A stretch of DNA of 64,000 nucleotides, taken from contig NZ_JAYWIX010000002.1 of NCBI RefSeq assembly GCF_035916755.1, forward strand, positions 310,001-374,000. Reading direction: 5' to 3'. Below, piece by piece: positions 51,801-58,680 of the stretch. Under the pieces are notes generated by a model. The model worked only from the letters and a program-made list of their open reading frames with translations, was not told where the DNA came from and searched no databases. The position numbers and the translations under genes are program-made. The first letter of the stretch is position 1; the number at the start of each line of letters is the position of its first letter. The DNA is from Rothia sp035916755 (lineage in GTDB: Bacteria; Actinomycetota; Actinomycetes; Actinomycetales; Micrococcaceae).

Positions 51801-52832
51801 CCCTGGGGTGAAGAAATTACCGACGGCACCCCGGCTCTCACCGTGGAATATGTGGACGTCACCGGGCGGGTCTCCGACAACGCCGCCCTCGACTCACCCA
51901 GCCTGGAGGTGCAGCGGGTAGCCGAGATGGTCATCGAGCATGCCTACCGCAGCCCCCAGCAGACCCTGGCTGTAGTTACCACCACAGCCCGTCACGCCCA
52001 GCGTATCGCCGAGGCCGTTCGCCAGCTACTGGTGCGCTACCCCCAATTCGCCCCCTACTTTGCAGCGGGGGACGAATCCTTCCGCGTTGTTGATGTCTCC
52101 CGCGCCGTCGACATGGAACGGGACGTCATTATCTTCGCCCTTGGCGCCGGCAAAACAGCCCAGGGGGCGGCCCACCACTTCGGGCACCTTTCCGAGCGTA
52201 GCGGCCGCGAGAGCTTCGTGCTTGCCACCACCCGCGCCCGCCACCTCACCCGCCTGGTCACCTGCGTGACCCCCGAAGACCTAGACCCCCAACGCCTAGA
52301 ATACGGGGCCTTTGATATCTACCGCCTGCTGTTGGCCTACCGCCGTGAGCAGGAAGCCCGTGCCGCTCAGGAACTGACCAAGCCCATCACCGACAAACTG
52401 CCGGTCAACGAGTTCCTCACTAACGACCACCTAGAAGCCATCGACATGGGCGACTGGCTGCTCAACGACCTGGTGCGCCGCCTGGGCCAGCACAAGGTAA
52501 CCCTGCACGAATCGGTCGTTCCCCTGATCTCGTTGATCGCAACGAGCGAGGAAGAATCCCTACTGGCCGGAGCAGTGGCTAGCCCCCGGGCCCGCACCAT
52601 GGTGCAGGACGTGGACCGTACCACCCCGGTGAGGGTGCCCCTGGCTGTTGTCTCTGACGGTTCAGACGCCTACGCTGCCATGAGCGTGCGCGAACGCTCC
52701 CGCCTGATTCCTGAGCTCCTGGCCCGTACCGGCTGGAACCACATGACCTGCTGGACTATCGAGGTCTTCTCAGACCCCGAAACCCTGGTCGGCCGAATCG
52801 GAAGCTACCTGGGGCTGGGACGCAATGAGTAA
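48900..52832 (+). CDS. Degenerate superfamily-1 helicase-like protein with nuclease-like C-terminus
   Basis: 1310 residues, GTG start (another GTG at 48924 is possible). The layout resembles actinobacterial DUF4011-helicase-DUF3320 proteins, but the motifs are altered. The Walker A position reads TAPGTDQLGT (337-346) with no Lys, against GPPGTGKS. Walker B reads LLDAESTP (872-879) rather than FDEAS. Motif III is GDPHSGFPSPF (from 897) without the Gln. Motif V is VSRAVDMERDV (from 1066). Motif VI is ATTRARH (from 1109). The C-terminal endonuclease-like domain (VRVPLAVVSDGS from 1244) has lost the Glu of VEC/VEVDG. The fold is probably kept but ATPase activity is doubtful. Role unknown. Confidence 0.8.
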   Translation: MQKARVDSVNEQVNPETANERPTGAAAPWSQGHAQTPLETPDSTADEQVTAQVQAGLEAWAEQMETYTGPDAMLDFNQVDYVHIDLTDANSSGVAQMLMGRKTRLSTILRDKAKLEAGMVAARALRTKIFELATGHGLDAGYFVAGTASWLSRDVREDGMVGEKRFIAPILMAPLAITPHPTSDDFEIQLTGPAQLNPAMVRQIKKEYGIDLGTMDVAQLANSMRKLDPEPVIERMRATTGAVPGMTIRSTYFISTFADLKESTGELPATAHTPLVRDIAQLKLNPLEQPFVAPVHNTREPLDSRDPDTDMLVVDADASGQDIVDLAHLGNSLAVTTAPGTDQLGTAANIAAALIHQGKSVLVVGEKRSTLNDFNRLLERTHLTDLTFDLLTERDSEAYRQEFISAIVRDEKAPAPNVTDIHRELVETRTKLRGHTESLRFTESRWGCSVYDALQTLAALTAQDPAPSTQVRLARTTMDELTRRTETVHKLQRLADLGGFRPSTRASAWHQAKLTSSEDTEAAHALVKSLRTSLSEVSAGMALMADETGLKPATSMDGWGTQLDLLERIADTLTRFRPDIFDRPVTDLIAATASGTWRREHGIDMSSIQRSRLRRAAKEYIVPGVNISDLHENLFIVQGQREEWIGLAKDERVPTIPENLAHLRARHTALLEEFTGLAIVLEDSPAGTRFSATPLNQLEERLAALIDDEWLLHTLPERVRLTQELSDQGLGELLDDFYERQLESDAVAAELELAWWQTALEMMLASQELEILSADTLRDLEIRFRRADYSHLASAPARLHARVADTWRARIQEYDHEAAFLRSQLKSHEFNLQQVLTHAPTMATTLLPLWITSPFALSGKVPTGMRFDAAILLDAESTPLAANLPALIRAEQVIALGDPHSGFPSPFMVSAVAQNAPVIKNQKLVSTFEALAKVLPARSLATVNRAVDPALFAYLNEHFYDGALTSYPWGEEITDGTPALTVEYVDVTGRVSDNAALDSPSLEVQRVAEMVIEHAYRSPQQTLAVVTTTARHAQRIAEAVRQLLVRYPQFAPYFAAGDESFRVVDVSRAVDMERDVIIFALGAGKTAQGAAHHFGHLSERSGRESFVLATTRARHLTRLVTCVTPEDLDPQRLEYGAFDIYRLLLAYRREQEARAAQELTKPITDKLPVNEFLTNDHLEAIDMGDWLLNDLVRRLGQHKVTLHESVVPLISLIATSEEESLLAGAVASPRARTMVQDVDRTTPVRVPLAVVSDGSDAYAAMSVRERSRLIPELLARTGWNHMTCWTIEVFSDPETLVGRIGSYLGLGRNE

Positions 52833-53067
52833 GCTACCGGGGGCTGAGCCAGCAGGGCCAAGATCCGAAAGCCCCGACGCTGGCTACAGCCCCGTACCCA
52901 AAAAACGGCGCGGCCACCGCCGGGCAACCGGCGGGTCAGCCTTCACCGGCACCGAACCCAAACTGGCGGGGCTCACCGACCCAGGCGCGTCCGCCCCGGC
53001 TACCGAGGGGGAGGACGCCCGGGCAACCTGGCTCAAAGAACAACGCCCACCCCACTACGGGCAATAA
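52825..53067 (+). CDS. Small basic conserved-looking protein coupled to the helicase-like gene
   Basis: 80 residues, starting 8 bases before the helicase-like stop. The composition is Pro/Gly/Arg-rich (VPKKRRGHRRATGGSAFTGT) and it ends WLKEQRPPHYGQ. The central GTEPKLAGLTDPG and the C-terminal RPPH(Y/W)G look like motifs I remember from short Micrococcales proteins, which supports a real gene. No known fold; probably disordered. It ends 4 bases before a strong bidirectional terminator. Confidence 0.65.
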   Translation: MSKLPGAEPAGPRSESPDAGYSPVPKKRRGHRRATGGSAFTGTEPKLAGLTDPGASAPATEGEDARATWLKEQRPPHYGQ

Positions 53068-53071
53068 AAAG

Positions 53072-53110
53072 AAGGGGCTGGCTGCCACATACCGTGGCAG
53101 CCAGCCCCTT
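53072..53110. terminator. Bidirectional terminator
   Basis: AAGGGGCTGGCTGCCAC / GTGGCAGCCAGCCCCTT, a 17-base perfect stem with a 5-base loop, between convergent genes. A-tract upstream and TT downstream. Confidence 0.9.
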
Positions 53111-53124
53111 GAACATCTCTGGGC

Positions 53125-53307
53125 TTATTTGCCCTTATCGTTGGCGTAGAAACCAGAGCCCTTAAAGACCACTCCGACCTGGCCGAACTTCTTGCGCAGA
53201 GTGTCCTGGGTGCATTCGGGGCATACCTTGAGCGCGTCGTCCGAGAAAGACTGGTGCTGCTCAAACACGTGGTCGCAGTTCTTGCACTGGTAAATGTAAA
53301 CAGGCAC
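53125..53307 (-). CDS. FmdB-like zinc ribbon protein
   Basis: GTG at 53307 with GGAG 7 bases upstream gives 60 residues, VPVYIYQCKNCDHVFEQHQS onward. CxxC pairs at CKNC and CPEC form a zinc ribbon. FKGSGFYAND is the FmdB-type end. Longer in-frame starts run into the neighbouring gene and are rejected. These small proteins are widespread; the regulator name FmdB comes from one member and the function is not settled. Confidence 0.88.
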   Translation of the reverse strand: MPVYIYQCKNCDHVFEQHQSFSDDALKVCPECTQDTLRKKFGQVGVVFKGSGFYANDKGK

Positions 53308-53371
53308 GGATAACTCCATCAAATAGGCGATAAATCTGGGGGTTATTCTACTCTGTTCTGGCGGATCGACC

Positions 53372-53977
53372 TCAATTACCCAGGCGGTGCAGGGTCTTCT
53401 CCGTTGCCACAAACCGAAGTGTGGCATCCCAGCTATCAGCCGGAACCGCATCAAGAATTTCCCGCTCAAACACTACTCCCACGGTAGAGGGGGCTTGCGC
53501 CAGAGGGCCAAGCTGCTCAAAAAGACTGTCATAGTAGCCACCGCCCTGCCCCAGCCGCTGCCCTGCAAGATCGTAGGCAAGGGCAGGTACCAGGCGAAGG
53601 TCTGCCTGGATAAAAGCCTCAGCCCCGTGGCGCTCGCCCACCGGCTCCATGATACCCAGCGCATTGACTGTGTGTTCTACCTGCGGGTGCCACTCAACCC
53701 AGGCCAGTTGACGCTGGGGGCGGACAACCGGCACCAGCACCCGATATCCCTCAGCTACTGCCCGGGTTAGAGCTGGCAGAAGGGGAGGTTCAGTGGGAAG
53801 GGGAAGAAAGGCTGCAAGAGTGCTGCCTGCAGGGTGGGCTTGCCAGAGGGGAGCTAGGGTGCGTTCAAAACCCTGAGCCGTTGCCTGTTGCGACGGATTC
53901 TGGGCTCGGCGTCGGCGCAGGTAGCTGCGGGCAAAGGCCTTAGCCTGGGCGGTGCTTGCTGACCTACTAGAGCTCAC
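53372..53977 (-). CDS. 5-formyltetrahydrofolate cyclo-ligase
   Basis: 201 residues. The enzyme converts 5-formyl-THF to 5,10-methenyl-THF using ATP. Motifs are a basic N-terminus with ARSYLRRRRAQNP, then VPALAYDLAGQRLGQGGGYYD, the family signature, and VGVVFEREIL near the end. The length is normal. A 64-base gap separates it from the FmdB-like gene on the same strand. Confidence 0.93.
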   Translation of the reverse strand: MSSSRSASTAQAKAFARSYLRRRRAQNPSQQATAQGFERTLAPLWQAHPAGSTLAAFLPLPTEPPLLPALTRAVAEGYRVLVPVVRPQRQLAWVEWHPQVEHTVNALGIMEPVGERHGAEAFIQADLRLVPALAYDLAGQRLGQGGGYYDSLFEQLGPLAQAPSTVGVVFEREILDAVPADSWDATLRFVATEKTLHRLGN

Positions 53978-54066
53978 AGGTGCCCTCCTGAAAAAGTATT
54001 AGCTGAATCTAGTCACAATTTACCCCTCTTTAGGGCAGCGCATGCAGACAAACTCTAAAATTTGGG

Positions 54067-54072
54067 TATTCT
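54067..54072 (+). promoter_or_regulatory. -10 element for galU
   Basis: TATTCT, 7 bases before ATG 54080; a possible -35 TGCAGA lies 18 bases upstream. An AAAGG is also present but touches the start codon. Confidence 0.5.
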
Positions 54073-54079
54073 GAAAGGT

Positions 54080-54985
54080 ATGACTGAAAATAAATCACTC
54101 TCCGTGACTAAGGCTGTGATTCCTGCCGCCGGTCTCGGCACTCGCTTTCTTCCCGCCACCAAGGCCACTCCTAAGGAGATGCTACCCGTGGTGGATCGCC
54201 CCGCGATTCAGTACGTTGTCGAAGAAGCCATTCGCGCTGGCCTAAACGACGTTCTGATGATTACCGGCCGCAACAAGCGTGCCCTAGAGGATCACTTTGA
54301 CCGCGTACCCGGTCTGGAACAGCAGCTCGCTGAACAGGGTAAAGATGCCCTGCTCAAGAGCGTTGAAGACTCCAACGACCTGGGCGAGATTCACTACGTC
54401 CGTCAGGGCGACCCCAAGGGTCTGGGTCACGCTGTACTGCGCGGCAAGGTTCACGTTGGCAATGAGCCCTTCGCGGTTCTGCTGGGTGATGACCTGATTG
54501 ACGAAAAAGAAGATCTGCTCTCTGCCATGGTTGCTGTCCAGCAGAAGACCGGTGGCTCTGTCGTGGCCCTGATGGAGGTTCCCGAAGAGCAGATTTCTGC
54601 TTACGGCTGTGCTGCAGTGCAGGCCGTTGAGGGTGAGGACGGCTTCGTTAAGGTCACCGGCCTGGTCGAAAAGCCCGCTGTTGAGGACGCCCCCTCAAAC
54701 CTGGCCGTTATCGGCCGCTATGTTCTTTCCCCCAAGGTCTTTGAGGTGCTGGAAAATACCGCACCGGGCCGCGGCGATGAAATCCAGCTGACTGACGCTC
54801 TGCAGACTCTGGCTCAGGGCACCGGCGAGGGTGAAGGCGTCTACGGCGTTGTCTTCAAGGGCCGCCGTTTCGACACCGGCGACAAGCTCTCCTACCTTAA
54901 GGCCAACGTCATTCTCGCTGCTGAGCGCGATGATTTGGGCCCTGAGCTGCGTACCTGGATTAAGGAATTCGCAGCCGAGCTGTAA
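54080..54985 (+). CDS. galU: UTP-glucose-1-phosphate uridylyltransferase
   Basis: ATG 54080 gives 301 residues. The enzyme makes UDP-glucose from UTP and glucose-1-phosphate. The nucleotide-binding start is VIPAAGLGTRFLPATKATPK, followed by LPVVDRPAIQYVVEEAI, the metal Asp region FAVLLGDDLID, and sugar-site VEKPAVEDAPSN. It supplies cell-envelope glycans. An in-frame TTG six codons upstream is unlikely as the start because it lies in the promoter. Confidence 0.96.
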   Translation: MTENKSLSVTKAVIPAAGLGTRFLPATKATPKEMLPVVDRPAIQYVVEEAIRAGLNDVLMITGRNKRALEDHFDRVPGLEQQLAEQGKDALLKSVEDSNDLGEIHYVRQGDPKGLGHAVLRGKVHVGNEPFAVLLGDDLIDEKEDLLSAMVAVQQKTGGSVVALMEVPEEQISAYGCAAVQAVEGEDGFVKVTGLVEKPAVEDAPSNLAVIGRYVLSPKVFEVLENTAPGRGDEIQLTDALQTLAQGTGEGEGVYGVVFKGRRFDTGDKLSYLKANVILAAERDDLGPELRTWIKEFAAEL

Positions 54986-55062
54986 GCCCTGATGCTACTG
55001 CTGGGTGGACGCGGGGCGAAGGGAGGCCCTGAACCGTTCGGTAGTGAGTAGCCTGGAAGCAG

Positions 55063-55102
55063 AAGAACTGGGTACCTTCTATATAGAAGGTACCCAGTTC
55101 TT
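55063..55102. terminator. 40-base perfect palindrome after galU
   Basis: A 20-base arm AAGAACTGGGTACCTTCTAT repeats inverted without a mismatch, followed by TTGTCTC. Likely a terminator; perfect symmetry means it could work in both directions. Confidence 0.8.
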
Positions 55103-55185
55103 GTCTCATAGCCCTGCTCTGTTTGGGGGAGCTGGGGTAGAATGAACTAGATATTTGTGTCACAGAGATAAAGAACGGGGCAGCG

Positions 55186-56076
55186 ATGGACTTCCTGAGC
55201 GGTTCAGGCCTTATTTTGCTGGTATGTGTGCTGGTTGGCCTGGGGCTCGTTGTGCGCCGCCGTAAGTCAGATTCTGTGACCAGCATCGGGGCTGAGAAGT
55301 TCGTCGCCGATATCGTTGAGAGCCACGCCAGCGAGGCTGAGGCTCACCGTGCGCCGTCCGCTCCTCCGGCTCAGACCTCGACCGAAACCGTCCCGGCTTT
55401 TCGGCTGAAGCCCACCCGTCTGGCTGTATTCGGTCTAGCCCTTGCCCTTGCGCTGGCTAGCCTGGTTACGGGGATTCTGTCTCTTACCGGTGGAGCAGCC
55501 CCAATCCTTCCCCTCCCCTTCTTGCTAGCTAGCCTGGCCTGCCTGGCTACCTTGCGGGTGCTGGCCTTGCGTGACCGCGACCGTAGGCGGGCCCGCACCG
55601 TACTGGCTGTTGAACAGCACCAGGCCCAGCGGCGTCCTTCTGCCCCCTCAAGCACCTCTCACGCACCCAGTAGCCAGCAGGCTCGCCCAGCAGCCACCGT
55701 CTCTACTGTCGAGCTGAAGCCTGCCCCCGAGCGTCCTGCTCGTGCCCGCCAGCAGATGCCGGTCAGCCACGCAGCTAAGGCCCTCCGCCGGGCAAAAACC
55801 CAGCATTCCCCGGTGGTAGCTGTACCCGCCCCCATCGCTGACGGCGAGGCCGCTACCCAGCAAAAGCCCGCCCGCCTCCGCATGGACGAGGCCCTGCCCG
55901 ATACCCGCTGGCAGGTCACCGAGGCGCCCCTTCCTACCTACCTTGAGGCAGAGACCGTGCGCAGGGAAGCTCCTGCTCCGCTTGAGACGGAAGCAGCCCC
56001 GAAGGCCCAGACCCAGACCCTGGCCGAGGCAGCAAGCCTTAACCTTGACGATGTTCTGAAGCGCCGCCGTGCCTAG
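55186..56076 (+). CDS. Membrane-anchored protein of unknown function
   Basis: 296 residues. One N-terminal membrane helix (LILLVCVLVGLGLVV, then RRRKSD), a short hydrophilic part, two close helices (about 85-125: LAVFGLALALALASLVTGIL and PFLLASLACLATLRVLAL), then a long Ala/Pro/Gln-rich disordered cytoplasmic tail. It ends LNLDDVLKRRRA, a short charged end that may be a binding motif. Proteins with this layout and ending occur near galU in actinobacteria as far as I recall; no function is known. Confidence 0.75.
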   Translation: MDFLSGSGLILLVCVLVGLGLVVRRRKSDSVTSIGAEKFVADIVESHASEAEAHRAPSAPPAQTSTETVPAFRLKPTRLAVFGLALALALASLVTGILSLTGGAAPILPLPFLLASLACLATLRVLALRDRDRRRARTVLAVEQHQAQRRPSAPSSTSHAPSSQQARPAATVSTVELKPAPERPARARQQMPVSHAAKALRRAKTQHSPVVAVPAPIADGEAATQQKPARLRMDEALPDTRWQVTEAPLPTYLEAETVRREAPAPLETEAAPKAQTQTLAEAASLNLDDVLKRRRA

Positions 56077-56204
56077 GCGAAGATGAAGTTTTTCAAAGAA
56101 TAGATACCCAGCCGTAGCCTTACCCTGCGAGGCCGCGAAGCTGGGTATTCTGTTTGAGGGGCAGGATCACACCGCCCCACGATATTCTGAGGAAGGCTAA
56201 CCGA

Positions 56205-57845
56205 ATGGCTACACACCACCTGGAAATTGAGCAGAAATTTGAGCTTACCGATGTGAACAGTGAGGTTCCCTCGGTGGAGTGGAGCTTTAAGCGGTGGAGT
56301 GTCAGTGAACCTGTGACCGAGCAGCTTGATGCCACCTACTACGACACTCCTTCTGGCAACCTGGGGCGGCATAAGGTAGCTCTGCGCCGTCGCCTGGGTG
56401 GCTATGACCAGGGTTGGCATATCAAGTTCGACGCTGCCGGCCAGCGCCATGAGGTGACCTTTGACCTGCTGGCTAACCGGTCCGCTATGCCTGCTGCGGT
56501 GAGGAAGTTTGTGCAGGTTCCGGCTCTTGGCGAAGAGCCGGAGCCTCGGGTTTCTCTGAAAACCCAGCGGACCCGTACCGTGATCCTCGATAGGGCCGGG
56601 GAGCAGCTAGCTGAGATTTGTGATGACCGGGTACAGGCTCTTGACTACGCCACGGGCCAGGAGCGGGCCTGGCACGAGTGGGAGGTAGAGCTGCTGGGGC
56701 AGACCGCCCAAAATCGTAAGCTTACGGAAGCGCTCTTTGCGGACGTTGCTCGCCAGCTGCAGGCCGTCGGGGCTGTGCCCTCGCAGTCGCCGGCTAAGAT
56801 TGCCCGGGCCCTGGGGCAGGACGCCGAGTTCGAGGCCCGGCGAATGGGCGGCAAAGCTAAGGGGCAGGGTAAGAAAACGGCGAAAAAGAAAAAGAAGACT
56901 CTGGTAGCTGATTTTCCCCCGGCGCCGAGCTCTGCTGAGTTACTTACTCGGGTGCTTGCCTCTCACGCCCAACGGCTTGCCCAGGCCGATTTACTGGTGG
57001 CAGCGGGAGCACCCGATGCCACCCATCAGGGGCGCATCGTTGCCCGTCAGTTACGGAGTGTTCTGAAGTATATGGCTCTGCCCTATGCGCGCAGCGGGTT
57101 TGCTCCTGCGCTTGAAGATATGATGCAGGGGCTGAAAACCTATGCCCGCCAGTTAGAAACGCACCGTAACGGTGAGCTTGTGCACCCTATGGCCCAGCAG
57201 GTCTTGCAGGCCCACCCGGTGCTGGGGGAGAGTTCTGGAGCTAGCTTTGGGGCGGTGATGGAGCACCAGCAGGCGGACGCAGCCGTTCAGGCCCGCCGCT
57301 ACCTGGCGTCCTCGGGCAGGCTGGAACTTCAGCTGGCCCTCGAATCCTTACTGGCCGATGTGACCCTGGCTGTGGAGCTTCCGCTCAATAGCGAGAACTA
57401 CGTGAACAAGGTGGCTAAGCGTCTGCGGAAGAACCTGGTCAAGCAGGGGGAACGGGCCACGGCTACCTGGCCAGAGCAGGTTGCTGATTTTGCGGCGGGC
57501 GCTGCCTTTGATGAGGGCCTGCACGATGTGCGTAAGGCAGCTAAGGCGGTGCGCTACTGCCTCTTTGCCGCTGCTGATGCCGGGCTTCCTCTGACTGAAC
57601 CCCAGGCCGAGCTGGTGGCGCGGGCTAAGGCTGTTCAGGCAGAGCTGGGTGAGCTCACAGACGAGCTGACCATGGGCGACTGGCTGCTGAGCCTGCGTGC
57701 GCAGGCTAACGAGCTGGGGCTTGACCCCTTTGTGGTTGGCTACCTGCTGGGCCGCTCGGAGCTGCTGGCTATGGGGCTTCGCATGACTGCCTTTGATGCC
57801 CTGCCTCGGGCGCTCAAGAAAGTAAAAGGTATCAAGCTCACCTAA
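56205..57845 (+). CDS. CYTH and CHAD domain protein
   Basis: ATG 56205 follows GAGGAAGG; 546 residues. The N-terminal CYTH domain (about 1-205) shows the ExExK-type start HLEIEQKFEL, then YYDTPSGNLGRHKVALRRR and GWHIKFDA, a tunnel fold that binds triphosphates. After a Lys-rich linker (GKKTAKKKKKTL, about 225-237), the CHAD domain (about 250-546), an all-helical domain rich in conserved His, Lys and Arg, includes DVRKAAKAVRYCLFAAAD. CHAD domains bind polyphosphate. A link with the PPK2 in this window is plausible. Enzyme activity unproven. Confidence 0.9.
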   Translation: MATHHLEIEQKFELTDVNSEVPSVEWSFKRWSVSEPVTEQLDATYYDTPSGNLGRHKVALRRRLGGYDQGWHIKFDAAGQRHEVTFDLLANRSAMPAAVRKFVQVPALGEEPEPRVSLKTQRTRTVILDRAGEQLAEICDDRVQALDYATGQERAWHEWEVELLGQTAQNRKLTEALFADVARQLQAVGAVPSQSPAKIARALGQDAEFEARRMGGKAKGQGKKTAKKKKKTLVADFPPAPSSAELLTRVLASHAQRLAQADLLVAAGAPDATHQGRIVARQLRSVLKYMALPYARSGFAPALEDMMQGLKTYARQLETHRNGELVHPMAQQVLQAHPVLGESSGASFGAVMEHQQADAAVQARRYLASSGRLELQLALESLLADVTLAVELPLNSENYVNKVAKRLRKNLVKQGERATATWPEQVADFAAGAAFDEGLHDVRKAAKAVRYCLFAAADAGLPLTEPQAELVARAKAVQAELGELTDELTMGDWLLSLRAQANELGLDPFVVGYLLGRSELLAMGLRMTAFDALPRALKKVKGIKLT

Positions 57846-58056
57846 ACCTGCCAGTGAGGCATGAGGGTTCATAGCTGACCCTCTTTAAAAAGCTGGAGGC
57901 ACCTCACGTAGGTGCCTCCAGCTGCATCACACACAGGAAGAAAAGTCTTCTTTGTACCGCCTAGCCAGCCCTCCCACAGGGCCTTGCGGCTATTTGGTAA
58001 TAAAAATATAACCTAATTGTGGGTGCTTTGGCTAGTCTTTGGTGAAAATTTTTTTT

Positions 58057-58089
58057 GGTTAACCTATTTTTTGAGATAGGTGAACCTAA
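58057..58089. promoter_or_regulatory. DtxR/IdeR-like inverted repeat
   Basis: GGTTAACCTAT (58057-58067) and ATAGGTGAACC (58076-58086) pair with one mismatch. The 19 bases TTGAGATAGGTGAACCTAA (58071-58089) match the iron-regulator consensus at about 14 of 19 positions by eye. It lies about 105 bases upstream of the VTT gene. Confidence 0.35.
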
Positions 58090-58182
58090 AAAGTGCATGT
58101 TTTTCCTTGTCAAAGCGAGGGGTTTGGGGTATCCATAGTGGAAGAGGGGTGGACGCCGCCGCGCCAGACTCTGAGAACAGGC

Positions 58183-58188
58183 TAGACT
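58183..58188 (+). promoter_or_regulatory. -10 element for the leaderless VTT gene
   Basis: TAGACT then GGTGGG then GTG, the same 17-base string as before tsaB. Confidence 0.6.
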
Positions 58189-58194
58189 GGTGGG

Positions 58195-58680
58195 GTGAGG
58201 GAATGGCTTGAAAGTTTGCACTGGGTCGCCGCCATCGGCTTTATGTGGGTGGTGGGTATTGTGCGTACCTCCCTCGTCTTTTCTCTGGGCTGGTTAGCTC
58301 GGGCTGGGGGTTCCCGCTTTGAGAAGATACAGCACCTGATGGATCACTCCCTCTACCGCCGGGCCCAGTATTTTGTGAATCGCTGGGGTGTGCTAGCTGT
58401 TCCCGCTTGTTTCTTGACGGTGGGCTTTCAAACTGCGGTTATTTTGACCACCGGCTTTACCCGTATGCCCCTGTCCCGCTGGATTCCAGCTATGCTGGTG
58501 GGCACTCTTATGTGGGGTACTATCTACGCAACGGTTGGCATGTCGGTTGTCTGGCTCTGGCTTGAGAACCCGCAGGTAGCCGCCCTGGTGCTGGCCCTGC
58601 TGGCGGCCGTCATTATCACCGCAAAAATCCGGGACAGGAAACGTTCCATGCCGCGACTACCGAAAGACACCAAGCTATGA
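58195..58680 (+). CDS. VTT-domain (DedA-like) membrane protein
   Basis: GTG start; 161 residues. Helices cover about 12-32, 65-90, 95-118 and 125-143. The segment VNRWGVLAVPACFLTVGFQT ... GFTRMPLSRWIPAMLVGTL matches the core of DedA/VTT proteins (lipid flippase relatives), where the Arg-rich reentrant region is usual. The first third of a standard DedA is shorter here. Its last codons overlap the next gene (ATGA), so they are coupled. Confidence 0.8.
   Translation: MREWLESLHWVAAIGFMWVVGIVRTSLVFSLGWLARAGGSRFEKIQHLMDHSLYRRAQYFVNRWGVLAVPACFLTVGFQTAVILTTGFTRMPLSRWIPAMLVGTLMWGTIYATVGMSVVWLWLENPQVAALVLALLAAVIITAKIRDRKRSMPRLPKDTKL

Larger units (their letters stand above)
57846..58194. other. Spacer with terminator hairpin and AT-rich block
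   Basis: The 349-base gap has the hairpin AGCTGGAGGCACCT / AGGTGCCTCCAGCT (57891-57904 with 57910-57923), preceded by AAAAA, so its T-tract serves the minus strand; it may end both directions. From about 58000 to 58100 the sequence becomes clearly AT-rich, with T-tracts and several ACCTA/TAGGT half-sites. No gene is convincing on either strand. Confidence 0.6.

Noticed and set aside
53308..53469. Upstream extension of the FmdB-like protein
   Set aside because: It overlaps the folate cyclo-ligase gene, and GTG 53307 has a good ribosome site and the family start.
57961..58221. 86-residue minus-strand frame in the AT-rich spacer
   Set aside because: No ribosome site, no motif, unusual composition, and it overlaps the promoter and start of the VTT gene.
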